Source of the DNA: Bacteroidota bacterium
GTDB lineage: Bacteria > Bacteroidota > Bacteroidia > B-17B0 > Aurantibacillaceae
Length of the DNA stretch: 64,000 bases
Direction: 5' to 3'
Assembly (NCBI GenBank): GCA_021155905.1
Contig: JAJNBG010000003.1
Span: forward strand, 1 to 64,000
Positions 18,597 to 28,375 of the stretch are shown piece after piece; position 1 is the stretch's first letter, and every line of letters starts with the position of its first letter. Below the pieces are notes generated by a model. It was not told where the DNA came from. It worked only from the letters and a program-made list of their open reading frames with translations, and did not search any database. The translations under genes were made by a program, and so were the position numbers.

Positions 18597-19667
18597 TTAG
18601 AAAGAAATATAACTGACAATAGGGTAGTGGTCCGTCAGGGATTCAGTCAGATGGTGATAGTTTTTGCTCTTGAATTCTTTACTATGAAACATATAATCTA
18701 TTCTGAACCGTGGAAATTTACCGGCATAGGTTTGTTCGAATCCGGAGCCGGATTCAACAAACGCGTCTTTTAGTTTGCCACGAACGGCATGATACACATA
18801 AGAAGCAGGTGTATCGTTGAAATCGCCGCAAACTACGACTTTATACCTGCAGCTTTCAATATGAGCGGCAATGGCATCCGCCTGAACTGCCCGTTTTACA
18901 AAGGCTCTTTTTAGCCGGCGTAAGATATTTTTGCTTTTTTCCATTTCATCCTTGGTGTCCGTCGTATCATTTTTTACCTGGTCGATGAATTTATAATCTG
19001 CCTTGCTGAAACGGATGGATTGAAGGTGCATATTATAGACGCGAACCGTATCTTTTTTGATTAGCAAATCGGTGTAAATACACATGTTATTGGCACTGGT
19101 ATTAAATTCTATTTTTCCTTTTTTGATAATAGGAAATTTTGTGAAAGTGGCTATGCCCCAATGGTCATTTCCTCTTAAGGTGGTGGTATACTCCACATGG
19201 AGGTTTTTGGCATTTAATAAACCGGTTACGGTATCAATATTATTAAAATCTCCTTTTTCTTCAGATGTGTAAAATTCCTGCAAGCATAAGATATCAGGAT
19301 TTTCTTCCGCCAGCGACGTTAAAATAATATTTCTACTTTGGGTATTCTTTGTCCAGTTATAGAGGTCGAACAGCATGGAGTTATAGCTCATCACCTTAAT
19401 GTCTTTATTGGATATGGCATCCGACGTAAAGTCTAACTGAACAAAACCAAGTAATGTTTTTGCGCTGAGAAGGATAGCAGCGAAGGAAAAAATGAAATGT
19501 AATTTAAACTGTGCAAACCAGTAGACGGTGAAGAAAATATTAGCGATAATAAATAACGGGAATGCTAATCCAAAAAAAGCCAATATCCAGAAATGATTGG
19601 GGGAAATGTATTTCGATGCTACCGCACATAACAGGCCAATAATGAGAGCATAATTAATCCATAACAA
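18597..19667 (-). CDS. Membrane-anchored endonuclease/exonuclease/phosphatase (EEP) family hydrolase
   Basis: Three N-terminal hydrophobic helices (about 3-65) are followed by an EEP domain with the family's Mg-site and catalytic motifs: VMSYNSML, ILCLQEFYT, HWGIATFTK, YNMHLQS, VVCGDFNDTPAS and the final LTDHYPIVSYI. The EEP family hydrolyses phosphodiesters in DNA, RNA, lipids or nucleotides, so the substrate cannot be named. No ATG is available: the frame upstream reads IPELRAIIQRRNAKKLSRLNRL back to a TAA, with only TTG (19667) or ATT/ATC/ATA as possible starts. Related proteins usually carry about 10-15 residues before the first helix, so the true start may lie upstream of the TTG given here, or may have been lost. 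Confidence 0.8.
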   Translation of the reverse strand: MLWINYALIIGLLCAVASKYISPNHFWILAFFGLAFPLFIIANIFFTVYWFAQFKLHFIFSFAAILLSAKTLLGFVQLDFTSDAISNKDIKVMSYNSMLFDLYNWTKNTQSRNIILTSLAEENPDILCLQEFYTSEEKGDFNNIDTVTGLLNAKNLHVEYTTTLRGNDHWGIATFTKFPIIKKGKIEFNTSANNMCIYTDLLIKKDTVRVYNMHLQSIRFSKADYKFIDQVKNDTTDTKDEMEKSKNILRRLKRAFVKRAVQADAIAAHIESCRYKVVVCGDFNDTPASYVYHAVRGKLKDAFVESGSGFEQTYAGKFPRFRIDYMFHSKEFKSKNYHHLTESLTDHYPIVSYISF

Positions 19668-19993
19668 GAGACGATTAAGCCTTGAAAGTTTTTTAGCATT
19701 TCTCCTTTGGATAATTGCCCTTAACTCTGGGATAGATATGTCGGATAGAAAACTGATATTTTTTTGTTATTAAAATCGTAATAGTTGAAGTTTTATATTT
19801 ACTTGTTCTTTTTTCTTGAAAAAAAAGAACCAAAAATTCAAGACGAAACGCCAACTCCAATTCTTTTCTCCCGCAATAGATCTTCGCAATACCGCCGAAA
19901 AAATCGTAGTTCGCACCGTTTCGCCAAAATCAGCCGCACTATTACCAACATATGCAGGGATGTAATAATTATATAGAGTAGTTTTCAAATAAT
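19668..19993. other. Intergenic gap with a 26-base hairpin and repeat-like sequence
   Basis: This gap of about 326 bases holds no gene I would defend. It contains an inverted repeat at 19805-19830 (arms GTTCTTTTTT / AAAAAAGAAC, 6-base loop), followed by CCAAAAATTCAAGACGAAACG. That combination resembles the dispersed intergenic repeats seen in many Bacteroidota genomes. The following stretch, with several CGCC- and TTCGC-containing segments to about 19945, looks different in composition from the flanking DNA. The hairpin could also end leftward transcription from lolD, 165 bases away. The identity as a repeat family is recollection and inference, not measured copy number. Confidence 0.4.
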
Positions 19994-20644
19994 TTATAGA
20001 ATGGCACCATCTTTCATGATTAATTTCCGATCAGCCATATTCGCCAGGGTTTCATTATGGGTTACAACCACGATAGTTTGTTTTAATTCATCTCGTAATT
20101 TAAAGAATAACTGATGCAAATTATGGGCGTTCTCGCTATCTAAATTTCCGCTTGGCTCATCGGCGAAAATAACTTTTGGGTTATTAACCAGGGCCCTGGC
20201 GACTGCCACCCGCTGTTGTTCCCCACCGGATAATTCGGACGGTTTATGATCCGCTCTCTGTTTCAAACCTAATAAGTCTAAAAGTTCATAAGCTTTTAAC
20301 TCAGCTTCTTTTTTTGAGGTCTTGTTGATAAAGGCAGGAATACATATATTTTCAAGGGCTGTGAATTCAGGTAATAAATGATGAAACTGGAATACAAAAC
20401 CGATGTGCTGGTTTCGGAAGGCCGCCAGTTTTTTTTCATTCAGTGAAGTGATATTCACGTTATTGAATAGGATTTCGCCCGAGGTCGGTCTGTCTAATGT
20501 TCCAAGAATGGTTAATAAAGTAGTTTTGCCGGCTCCGGATGAGCCAACTATAGAAACCACCTCGGAAGCCTGGATGTGCAGATCAACACCTTTTAAAACT
20601 TCAAGAGATCCGTACTGTTTTTTTATATTTTTTCCAATGATCAT
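19994..20644 (-). CDS. lolD: LolD-like ABC transporter ATP-binding protein
   Basis: This is a 216-residue ATPase of the LolD/MacB group, which powers release of lipoproteins from, or other work at, the inner membrane. Walker A is GSSGAGKTT (about 34-42), the Q-loop is in [17 protein letters not shown], the signature is [15 protein letters not shown], Walker B is [14 protein letters not shown], and the switch His is in VVVTHNE. No permease is adjacent. LolC/E partners are normally encoded elsewhere in Bacteroidota. The ATG overlaps the stop of the PorE-like gene in a TAATG arrangement, so the two are co-translated. MacB-type or FtsE-type use cannot be fully excluded. Confidence 0.8.
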   Translation of the reverse strand: MIIGKNIKKQYGSLEVLKGVDLHIQASEVVSIVGSSGAGKTTLLTILGTLDRPTSGEILFNNVNITSLNEKKLAAFRNQHIGFVFQFHHLLPEFTALENICIPAFINKTSKKEAELKAYELLDLLGLKQRADHKPSELSGGEQQRVAVARALVNNPKVIFADEPSGNLDSENAHNLHQLFFKLRDELKQTIVVVTHNETLANMADRKLIMKDGAIL

Positions 20645-22614
20645 TATTTAGATACAATTTTTAATTCGGTTCTTCGGTTTTTGGCTTTATTTTCCGGAGA
20701 ATCATTTGGTGCTTTCGGTTTCGTATCACCGTATCCTTTGTAAGACAAATTGGTTGCCGGAATTGCTCCTTTTTCAATGACGTAATCATAAATAGCCTTC
20801 GCCCTGTTGTTGGATAAAGTTTTATTGAAAGCCTTCTCTCCGCTGTTATCGGTATGCCCGCTGAATTCTACCTTTAGCAAAGGATTTGCTTTCAGGAAGG
20901 AAATGATTTTTTGTAGTTCAGCTTTTGATTCAGCTTTCAGATCCCATTTATTCACATCAAAAAATATATTTTTTAGTTCAATGATTCCTGTATCGATTGG
21001 CTGTAAGGGAATTTCCAGTTTATAAGGCTTGCTATAATCTGCTACCTTGTCTTTTAAAGAAAAATTATCACTGTAAAACAGAAAGCCGGGCTTGCTTACA
21101 TTTACCAGGTAATTATGATTAGACGTAAGAGTTACTAAAAATTCACCCTGGCTGTTACTGAACGCACTGGTAACTGATTGTTGTGATTCAAGATCTACTA
21201 ATTCGAAAGATGCTTCGAGAGGATCTTTTGTTCGTGCATTAAAGATGTGCCCTTTCACATAGGTAATTTTTTCAGGACGAAGTGTTTCAGGTAATTCAAA
21301 CTGGTAGATGTCCAATCCTCCAAAGCCGCCCTCGCGTTCACTGGCAAAATAGGCTAGTTTCCCGTCGGCGTCGACTAATAAACTATTTTCATCAGCTACA
21401 GTATTAATCGGGTATCCCAGGTTAACGGCTTTTCCCCAACTACCATCTGCATTACGTTTGCTCATGAATATATCCAAACGACCCATTCCAGGATGACCTT
21501 CGCTGCTAAAATAGAGTGTCTGATTATCAGGATGTATAAAGACACTTTCCTCTCCTTCCAGTGTATTGATATTATCACCTAATTTTACCGGCTCCGAAAA
21601 TTTTCCGTCTTCACCAATAACGGACGAATAGATATCAGGGTTTTTAATACCTTCTCTGCTGACCATGCCACGGATAAAATATAAAGTTTTACCATCGCTG
21701 CTAAAACTTGGTTGAGTTTCCCAATTTCTGGTATTAATCATGGATCCGGCATTCCTTGGTTTGCTCCATTTGCCGTTTATTTTTTGCGCATAAAAAATGT
21801 CACAACTGCCATATCCTTTTCGGTCGGAAGAACCGTAATCTCCGGTCACCTCCATACAGGATGCAAAAAACATAATTTCACCATCCGCGCTTAAAGACGG
21901 TGCACCTTCATTACCTAATGTATTTACGGAATTGATAGGATTGGCTGTTTGCCATGCGTTATTAATTTTTTTACTGGTGTAAAAATCTTCCTGCCTTGGA
22001 GCTTCTACCCCTTCCCCTTCTCTGATATTCCTGGTAAATAAAAAAGTATTGCCATCTGCTGTTAAGGCCGGAAAATATTCATATTCGCCGGTATTTATGC
22101 CGGGGCCAACATTAACCGGTTTAAATGGTTGTGGGTTTTTGATAGCAACAGACCCAAATTTTGCGTTTTTTAAATAACGGGCGGCTTCATCTTTTAAATT
22201 GGGATTAATTCGCTCTGCTTTTATAATTGTTTCTAAATGAGGAATGGCTTTGTCATACATGGCCTCATTAAGATAGGCAACTCCTAAATAATAATTATTT
22301 TCAATGAAAATTTTAGGATTGATTAGTAGTGCCTTTTCATACAATGGTATCGCTTCTTTTATTCTGTTCTTTTCTAAGAGCAATTGTGCGTAGGCCGAAT
22401 AAGCCTCTATAAAATTCGGATCGGCCTCAATGGCTTTTTTTACCAGTTTTTCTGCTTCATCATCTTTCCTCATCTGAAACATTTGTTTACTTTCTTCAAA
22501 GTACTTTATGGCCTTTTTATTAGTGCTGGTATATGTTCCGGGAGGCAGGCTGCTTTGCGAGTAGATGAAAGAATAGCTTATGAATAAACAAAGGAAAGTG
22601 AGAAGTCTCCGCAT
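20644..22614 (-). CDS. PorE-like OmpA-family protein (TPR, PD40 propeller, OmpA C-terminal domain)
   Basis: This is a 656-residue envelope protein. A signal peptide (1-19, ending IYSQ) is followed by TPR units (about 30-150: [29 protein letters not shown]), then a PD40/WD40-like propeller (about 165-440) with recurring [30 protein letters not shown] and [11 protein letters not shown] strands. A carboxypeptidase-regulatory-like fold (about 455-540) and an OmpA peptidoglycan-binding domain (about 545-656: [37 protein letters not shown]) complete it. This order is that of PorE, which anchors T9SS machinery to peptidoglycan in Porphyromonas. PorE is a lipoprotein, and here no lipobox cysteine is visible, so it may be a paralogue rather than the T9SS component itself. 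Confidence 0.85.
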   Translation of the reverse strand: MRRLLTFLCLFISYSFIYSQSSLPPGTYTSTNKKAIKYFEESKQMFQMRKDDEAEKLVKKAIEADPNFIEAYSAYAQLLLEKNRIKEAIPLYEKALLINPKIFIENNYYLGVAYLNEAMYDKAIPHLETIIKAERINPNLKDEAARYLKNAKFGSVAIKNPQPFKPVNVGPGINTGEYEYFPALTADGNTFLFTRNIREGEGVEAPRQEDFYTSKKINNAWQTANPINSVNTLGNEGAPSLSADGEIMFFASCMEVTGDYGSSDRKGYGSCDIFYAQKINGKWSKPRNAGSMINTRNWETQPSFSSDGKTLYFIRGMVSREGIKNPDIYSSVIGEDGKFSEPVKLGDNINTLEGEESVFIHPDNQTLYFSSEGHPGMGRLDIFMSKRNADGSWGKAVNLGYPINTVADENSLLVDADGKLAYFASEREGGFGGLDIYQFELPETLRPEKITYVKGHIFNARTKDPLEASFELVDLESQQSVTSAFSNSQGEFLVTLTSNHNYLVNVSKPGFLFYSDNFSLKDKVADYSKPYKLEIPLQPIDTGIIELKNIFFDVNKWDLKAESKAELQKIISFLKANPLLKVEFSGHTDNSGEKAFNKTLSNNRAKAIYDYVIEKGAIPATNLSYKGYGDTKPKAPNDSPENKAKNRRTELKIVSK

Positions 22615-22691
22615 AATTTTTAAAATAGTGTTCCATAAATATAACGATATATTATAAAAAGAGACACTAAAAAATGCTAATAAACAGAAGA

Positions 22692-23081
22692 TTATTTACC
22701 TTTTCTTTGCAATGATTTCAACCATAAAATGGCTTCATCACGATTGTCAAAAAATTTGGTAGGTACTTTAGGACGGTTGATTTTAAGGAATAAACTTCCA
22801 AGAATGATCTCATAAGTTTTGTTGCTATATAAAGCTAAAGCGGCCACGTGTTTCGTATATTCTTCGGATGCGCCGGCTCTTCTCGCATCGCCTGATACAT
22901 CAGCGTCCTCTTCTCCTTCAAATAATACATAAAACTTTTTTCCGGGAAGGTAACTGACTGACATGTCTCTTGATTCCCACACATCGCTCTCCTGAAGAAT
23001 AATATATTTTTTAACTTTGAATTCAATCAGGAGGTCGTCATGAACGTTCATCACGAAAGCATCTGTTTCAAAAGTTTTCAT
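22692..23081 (-). CDS. SpoIIAA-like (DUF7793-type) small cytoplasmic protein
   Basis: This is a 129-residue protein without a signal peptide. The pattern fits the small STAS/SpoIIAA-like proteins common in Bacteroidota: KKFYVLFEG in the middle, then GDARRAGASEEYTKHVAALAL, an ILGSLFLKINRPKVPTKFF segment, and the ending EAILWLKSL. Their function is not established. It follows the metH-cupin pair on the same strand after a 56-base gap and could be in the same transcript. The family name is from memory of the motif pattern and is moderately certain. Confidence 0.6.
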   Translation of the reverse strand: MKTFETDAFVMNVHDDLLIEFKVKKYIILQESDVWESRDMSVSYLPGKKFYVLFEGEEDADVSGDARRAGASEEYTKHVAALALYSNKTYEIILGSLFLKINRPKVPTKFFDNRDEAILWLKSLQRKGK

Positions 23082-23137
23082 AGGGTTTAATTATATGTAA
23101 ATTTACTAAAATCAACTGATGTTTAAGCCCCTGATAT

Positions 23138-23638
23138 TTAAAACCTTGTTAATTCAGTTATAATTTTCGAATGTTGAGGAAAGGATTGTACCAGATCTTC
23201 CCTTTTAGCTAATTCGAAGTCGTTAAAATCAAATCCCGGATAAACAGTACAGCCAACCAGCGACATTTTTCCTTCTCCCTTGACCCTGGACCCGAACCAG
23301 TTATTTGCTTTAACAGTGTATTGAAAGGTTTCACCTTCAGAAAGATCTGAGCCAATGAATGTGGATGTTAATGTTCCTTCCTCATTTATTTCAATAACCT
23401 CGAGGGTATCTCCATAATAAAAATGCCAGGTCTCATCACTTTTAATTTTATGCAAAGCAGAAAAATTTCCTTTTTCAATCAGGAAATAAATGCCAGTGGC
23501 AACACTTCTTTCGCCGTTAAAGCCTTTTGGCAAACATTGCTGAGCTATGTTTAAGGTGGAGCGGTACGTTTCTTTATAATATCCTCCTTCCGGATGCGGT
23601 ATAAGAGCCAATTTGTTAACTAATAGATCAACGGTCAT
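23138..23638 (-). CDS. Cupin-domain protein (cupin_5 / DUF985)
   Basis: This is a 166-residue single-domain cupin. The opening LALIPHPEGGYYKETYRS and the following TGIYFLIEKGNFSALHKIKSDETWHFYYGD are the hallmark of the DUF985/cupin_5 family. The conserved histidines and the glutamate in SDETWHFY line the barrel. Many cupins bind a metal or a sugar-nucleotide; this subfamily has no firm function. It begins 8 bases after metH ends, so it is almost certainly in the SAM-riboswitch-controlled operon, which hints at a methionine- or sulfur-linked role (inference). Confidence 0.85.
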   Translation of the reverse strand: MTVDLLVNKLALIPHPEGGYYKETYRSTLNIAQQCLPKGFNGERSVATGIYFLIEKGNFSALHKIKSDETWHFYYGDTLEVIEINEEGTLTSTFIGSDLSEGETFQYTVKANNWFGSRVKGEGKMSLVGCTVYPGFDFNDFELAKREDLVQSFPQHSKIITELTRF

Positions 23639-23646
23639 ATCAGATA

Positions 23647-26600
23647 TTAATAAGATAAAACACTTCCCAGCCAGCGTTCCACGTCCTCCACTTTCATACT
23701 TTTACGTTTGGCGTAATCATTAATTTGCTCTTTATTTATTTTACCAATTCCGAAATAATGTGACTGAGGGTGTGCAAAATATAAACCGCTAACGGCCGCT
23801 GTTGGCACCATGGCTAAGCTTTCCGTTAAAATAATTCCGGTGTTTTTTTCAACATCCAGTAATTTCCAGATGGTATTTTTTTCTGTATGATCCGGTTGTG
23901 CCGGGTAACCTGGCGCAGGACGGATTCCGGCATATTCTTCTTTTATCAGGTCTTCGTTTTTAAGATCTTCGTCTTTGGCGTAGCCCCAGATTTCTTTACG
24001 TACTTTTTTATGCATCAATTCGGCGAAGGCTTCTGCTAAACGGTCTGCCAAAGCTTTCAGCATGATGGCACTATAATCATCATGATCCGCTTCAAAGCGT
24101 GCTACATGTTCATCAATGCCAATACCGGTTGTTAATGCAAATGAACCAATGTAGTCTTGCTTCCCGACTTCGCTCGAAGCGGCAGATTTAGGAGCAACAA
24201 AATCGGCTAATGCCACATTATACTGACCTGCCGGTTTTTTACTCTGCTGGCGGATGGAATGAAACGTTGCTATTGTATTGCCACTTTCATCAAATACTTC
24301 CGTATCATCATCGTTCACTGTATTGGCAGGATAAATACCAATGACCGCATTGGCCTTTAACCACTTTTCCGAAATGATTTTCGTTAACATACTTTGAGCC
24401 TCGTTGAATAATTTAGTCGCTTCGGTACCACGCTCCGGATCCTTTAGGATCTTCGGATAGGAACCCTTCATTTCCCAGCTGTGGAAGAAAGGTGTCCAGT
24501 CAATGTAGTCAGCGATCTCTCTCAGATCATAACTGTCAAATACTTTTGTCCCAATAAAATTGGGTTTATTAATTTCTGTTTTGTTCCAGTCAATTGGAAA
24601 TTTATTCCGGCGAGCCTCTTCAAGAGTAATTAATTTATTTTGTGACTGAGCATTTTTATTTTGTTCACGAACCCTTTCGTAATCTTTATTCACCTCTACC
24701 ATGAAAGCTTCACGTAATTCGTTGGATATTAAACTGCTCGCAACAGGAACAGATTTACTGGCATCGTTAACATGCACAACAGGACCTGAATAATTTTGCG
24801 CAATTTTTACGGCCGTGTGAACTTTAGAAGTCGTGGCACCGCCAATCAATAATGGAGTTTTAAATTTTAGTCGTTCCATTTCCTTGGCCACGTGAACCAT
24901 TTCATCCAATGATGGAGTAATCAACCCGCTGAGTCCGATAACATCCACGTTATGTTTCTTTGCTTCTTCTAAAATCTTATCACATGAAACCATCACGCCT
25001 AAGTCGATGATCTCGTAATTATTGCAGGCCAAAACAACACCGACAATATTTTTTCCAATATCATGCACGTCTCCCTTCACGGTTGCCATTAAAATTTTAC
25101 CGGCATTGGTTCTTCCGTCACCAACGATACCTGCTTTTCTATTAGCCTCTTTTTCAGCGACTAAATAAGGCTCCAGGTAAGCAACGGCTTTTTTCATCAC
25201 CCGCGCGCTTTTTACTACCTGTGGAAGGAACATTTTTCCGCTTCCAAACAAATCTCCAACCACGTTCATTCCATCCATTAACGGACCTTCAATGACATGT
25301 AAAGGCCTTCCAAGTTTCTGACGGGCTTCTTCGGTATCCACATCAATATATTCCACCAGGCCTTTTACCAATGCATGGCTCAAGCGTTCTTCCACTGTTC
25401 CTTTTCTCCAGGCTTCATCCTTTTCTGTTTTCTCTTTGGTAATGCCTTTTAAAGATTCAGCATGATCTACTAATCTCTCTGTCGCGTCGTCCCTTCGGTT
25501 CAATAATACATCCTCTACTAATTCCAGTAATGTTTTATCAATGTCATCATAGATGACTAATTGTGATGGGTTAACAATTCCCATATCCATTCCGTTTTTG
25601 ATGGCGTGGAATAGAAACGCACTATGTATAGCTTCACGCACGTGATCATTTCCTCTAAAAGAAAAAGATACATTACTGACGCCACCGCTTACTTTAGCAT
25701 ATGGCAAATTTTCTTTGATCCATTTGGTTGAATTGAAAAAATCCAGGGCGTTCAAGCGGTGTTCTTCCATTCCTGTGGCTACAGGGAAAATATTCGGATC
25801 GAAAATAATATCCTGTGCCGGGAATTTTACTTTATCAACTAAAATATCATACGCGCGTTTACAAATCTCTTTTCTTCTCTCGAGCGTGTCTGCTTGTCCA
25901 ACTTCATCAAACGCCATAACAATGACAGCCGCGCCATATTGTTTTATTTTATGTGCCTGCTCGATGAATTTCTCTTCCCCTTCTTTTAATGAAATGGAAT
26001 TAACAATGGCCTTTCCCTGTACGCATTTTAAACCGGCTTCAATCACTGTCCACTTACTGGAATCGATCATAATGGGTACTCTTGAAATATCAGGTTCTGA
26101 GGCAATTAAATTCAGGAAGGTTGTCATCGCTTGCTCGCTGTCCAGCATCCCCTCATCCATATTCACATCAATTACCTGAGCACCACCATCAACCTGGTCT
26201 TTGGCAATCGATAAGGCTTCTTCGAAATTTCCCTCTTTAATTAAGCGCAGGAATTTTTTTGAACCGGTCACATTTGTTCGTTCACCGACGTTTAAGAAAT
26301 TACTTTCCGGAGTTAGCGTGTATGGCTCTAAACCACTCAGGTGCATTAATGTGTCCGGCTCCGGCTTCTTGCGTGGTTTGGCATCTTTGGCAAGCTCCGC
26401 AATTCGTTTGATATGAGCGGGCGTTGTACCGCAACATCCTCCTACAATATTTAAGAAACCTGCTTTCAAAAACTCTTCAATCTGATGGCCCATTTCATGA
26501 GCATCCTGATCATATTCACCAAATTGGTTTGGTAAACCGGCATTTGGATATGCACTGACAAAAAAAGGGGCTTTATTCGAAAGCTCTTCTAAATAGGGGC

Positions 26601-27360
26601 GCATGTCTTTAGCACCCAAAGCACAATTTAAACCCACGCTTAATAGTTCTACATGAGATACAGAATTTAAAAAAGCCTCGGTAGTTTGACCTGACAATGT
26701 TCGTCCACTGGCATCGGTAATAGTTCCTGAAACCATCACCGGCATTTTTTTATTTATTTTTTCGCAATAGTTTTGAATCGCGTATAAGGCAGCTTTGGCA
26801 TTTAAGGTGTCAAAAATAGTTTCAATCAATAGTAAGTCCGCGCCTCCGTCGACTAATCCTTTTACCTGTTCCGTATAGGCTTCTGATAGCTCATCAAAAG
26901 TGATGGCCCTGTATCCGGGATCGTTCACGTTTGGTGAAAGCGAAAGTGTTCTGTTGGTTGGCCCTATTGCTCCGGCTACAAATTTGGGAACAGAAGCAAA
27001 TTCAGGAAATTCTACACGAAATTCTGCAATGGCTTCCTTTGCAATTTTCGCGGATTCAAAGTTCAGTTCATAGGCAAATTCCTGCATGTCGTAATCGGCC
27101 ATTGCAATGCTAGTGTCACTGAACGTGTTTGTTTCTATGATATCGGCGCCCGCTTTCAAATATTCCTTGTGAATGGTTTTAATGATCTGTGGCTGGGTAA
27201 TAGACAATAAATCATTATTGCCCTGAAGGTCTTTATGCCAGTCTGCAAATCGTTTTCCTCTGAAATCTTTTTCAGTCAGTTTGTATTGCTGGATCATGGA
27301 GCCCATGGCGCCATCAATTACTAGTACTCTCTTTTCTAATTCCTGTTGTATGCTATTCAT
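23647..27360 (-). CDS. metH: Cobalamin-dependent methionine synthase
   Basis: This is a 1237-residue complete MetH, transferring a methyl group from 5-methyltetrahydrofolate through cobalamin to homocysteine. Domains run in the standard order. The homocysteine/zinc domain (about 1-330) has [19 protein letters not shown] and [11 protein letters not shown] supplying zinc cysteines. The pterin domain (about 350-620) has [15 protein letters not shown]. The B12 cap follows (about 645-740), then the B12-binding domain with [12 protein letters not shown] (the His that ligates cobalt), and the AdoMet reactivation domain (about 910-1237) with the [15 protein letters not shown] motif. No key element is missing. 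A SAM-I riboswitch lies in the leader, so expression should fall when SAM is plentiful. The cupin gene follows 8 bases downstream. Confidence 0.97.
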   Translation of the reverse strand: MNSIQQELEKRVLVIDGAMGSMIQQYKLTEKDFRGKRFADWHKDLQGNNDLLSITQPQIIKTIHKEYLKAGADIIETNTFSDTSIAMADYDMQEFAYELNFESAKIAKEAIAEFRVEFPEFASVPKFVAGAIGPTNRTLSLSPNVNDPGYRAITFDELSEAYTEQVKGLVDGGADLLLIETIFDTLNAKAALYAIQNYCEKINKKMPVMVSGTITDASGRTLSGQTTEAFLNSVSHVELLSVGLNCALGAKDMRPYLEELSNKAPFFVSAYPNAGLPNQFGEYDQDAHEMGHQIEEFLKAGFLNIVGGCCGTTPAHIKRIAELAKDAKPRKKPEPDTLMHLSGLEPYTLTPESNFLNVGERTNVTGSKKFLRLIKEGNFEEALSIAKDQVDGGAQVIDVNMDEGMLDSEQAMTTFLNLIASEPDISRVPIMIDSSKWTVIEAGLKCVQGKAIVNSISLKEGEEKFIEQAHKIKQYGAAVIVMAFDEVGQADTLERRKEICKRAYDILVDKVKFPAQDIIFDPNIFPVATGMEEHRLNALDFFNSTKWIKENLPYAKVSGGVSNVSFSFRGNDHVREAIHSAFLFHAIKNGMDMGIVNPSQLVIYDDIDKTLLELVEDVLLNRRDDATERLVDHAESLKGITKEKTEKDEAWRKGTVEERLSHALVKGLVEYIDVDTEEARQKLGRPLHVIEGPLMDGMNVVGDLFGSGKMFLPQVVKSARVMKKAVAYLEPYLVAEKEANRKAGIVGDGRTNAGKILMATVKGDVHDIGKNIVGVVLACNNYEIIDLGVMVSCDKILEEAKKHNVDVIGLSGLITPSLDEMVHVAKEMERLKFKTPLLIGGATTSKVHTAVKIAQNYSGPVVHVNDASKSVPVASSLISNELREAFMVEVNKDYERVREQNKNAQSQNKLITLEEARRNKFPIDWNKTEINKPNFIGTKVFDSYDLREIADYIDWTPFFHSWEMKGSYPKILKDPERGTEATKLFNEAQSMLTKIISEKWLKANAVIGIYPANTVNDDDTEVFDESGNTIATFHSIRQQSKKPAGQYNVALADFVAPKSAASSEVGKQDYIGSFALTTGIGIDEHVARFEADHDDYSAIMLKALADRLAEAFAELMHKKVRKEIWGYAKDEDLKNEDLIKEEYAGIRPAPGYPAQPDHTEKNTIWKLLDVEKNTGIILTESLAMVPTAAVSGLYFAHPQSHYFGIGKINKEQINDYAKRKSMKVEDVERWLGSVLSY

Positions 27361-27439
27361 ATATTAAAATAAAAAAATCCCTAATGCTGTTGCAGAAGAG
27401 ATTTATAGGTGTTGTTATTAAATTTATAAAATCTGATCT

Positions 27440-27613
27440 ACTTATTTTTCCGGAAAATTCCGGACGAGTTCCCACCTTCTGTTTATAGTGTTAAGTTTTT
27501 AATGCTTAGTTATTAGTAATTATTTTGTTAAAACTAGTAACTTAAAACTTAACACTTTTAATAGGGTTGGTAAAGCGTCATAGGGCGTATCCCTCAGCTT
27601 TTCTTAATAAGTG
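27440..27613 (-). promoter_or_regulatory. SAM-I (S-box) riboswitch controlling metH
   Basis: Reading on the minus strand, the leader of metH contains CTTATTAAGAAAAGCTGAGG, then GATACGCCCTATGACGC and TTTACCAACC. It closes with AAGGTGGGAACTCGTCCGG and a returning AATAAGT. These are the SAM-I core elements: the kink-turn region, the GGGA-type strand, the junction and the 3' P4 strand. P1 pairs ACTTATT (27613-27607) with AATAAGT (27446-27440). Between the core halves is an unusually long third stem (arms around AGTGTTAAGTTTT and AAAAACTTAACACT). The metH ATG lies 80 bases downstream. No strong terminator is obvious between P1 and the ATG, so control may be translational or use a weak hairpin. Confidence 0.85.
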
Positions 27614-27704
27614 TTTTAAAGAACGTGGTGTAAAGATATGACTTTTTATGTAATTTTAGTGGATATTCATTTACGGAAATTATTAACATTGAATATTTAA
27701 TTGT

Positions 27705-28130
27705 ATGAAGAAAATCCTCCTTTTAATCTGTTTGATAGTTAGCGTGAATGCTACTGCACAAAAAACAGATACCGATGTGCATAAGGTTATGGAAAGTATG
27801 AAAAACCAGGAAGATTCCTGGAATAGGGGAGATGTAAGAGGATTTATGGACTATTACTGGAATAATGACAGCTTAAAATTTATTGGTAGTAAAGGCATTA
27901 CCTACGGGTGGCAAAAAACATTTGACAATTATCAGAAAGGCTATCCAACTAAGGAAGCGATGGGGATTTTAATCTTCACCATTATTGAAGCGACTCAATT
28001 GTCGGAAATAAGTATTTATGTGATTGGCAAATGGGATTTAAAAAAAGACAAGGCAGCCGGGGGACATTTTACCCTATTGTGGAAGAAAATTGACGGAAAA
28101 TGGGTAATTGTATCAGACCACACCAGTTAA
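27705..28130 (+). CDS. Secreted SnoaL/DUF4440-type NTF2-fold protein
   Basis: This is a 141-residue protein with a signal peptide (1-18, ending NATAQ). The mature part, MKNQEDSWNRGDVRGFMDYYW, then SLKFIGSKGITYGW and the closing GHFTLLWKKIDGKWVIVSDHTS, is the NTF2-like fold of the DUF4440/SnoaL group. It has the expected length of about 120 residues. These proteins are usually periplasmic with unknown ligands. It is divergent from metH, and its product is followed 38 bases later by the DUF1653 gene, probably in one transcript. Confidence 0.85.
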   Translation: MKKILLLICLIVSVNATAQKTDTDVHKVMESMKNQEDSWNRGDVRGFMDYYWNNDSLKFIGSKGITYGWQKTFDNYQKGYPTKEAMGILIFTIIEATQLSEISIYVIGKWDLKKDKAAGGHFTLLWKKIDGKWVIVSDHTS

Positions 28131-28168
28131 GGGGCAAAGAAAAAAAAAGAAAATTAAAACTTTTTAAA

Positions 28169-28375
28169 ATGGAGTCGGGACTTTACAAACATTATAAAGG
28201 CAATATATACGAAGTAATAGGTGTTGCTAAACATAGTGAAACGTTAGAACCAATGGTTGTTTATAAAGCAACCTATCAGCCGGAAGAACAAAACTTATGG
28301 GTTAGGCCTTTGGCTATGTTTACTGAAAACGTAATGGTAGAAGGGATCGAAGTGAAGCGTTTTGAAAAAATCTAA
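28169..28375 (+). CDS. DUF1653 domain protein
   Basis: This is a 68-residue cytoplasmic protein. It starts at the ATG at 28169 (MESGLYKHYKGNIYEVIGVA); a longer reading from 28100 has no good start and overlaps the preceding gene. The pattern Y-KHYKGN-Y-V and the ending with W-RPLAMFTENV defines the DUF1653 family, small SH3-like proteins of unknown role. Its stop overlaps the stop of the convergent OmpR-type regulator by four bases. Confidence 0.85.
   Translation: MESGLYKHYKGNIYEVIGVAKHSETLEPMVVYKATYQPEEQNLWVRPLAMFTENVMVEGIEVKRFEKI

Noticed and set aside
19785..19976. Short frames within the 19.7-20.0 kb gap
   Set aside because: They read through the hairpin repeat (FFFLEKKEPKIQDE) and match no protein; better explained as a non-coding repeat.
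25715..26179. 154-residue frame antisense to metH
   Set aside because: It lies wholly inside a well-supported metH coding region and its sequence is Ser/Ile/Ala-rich without any domain.
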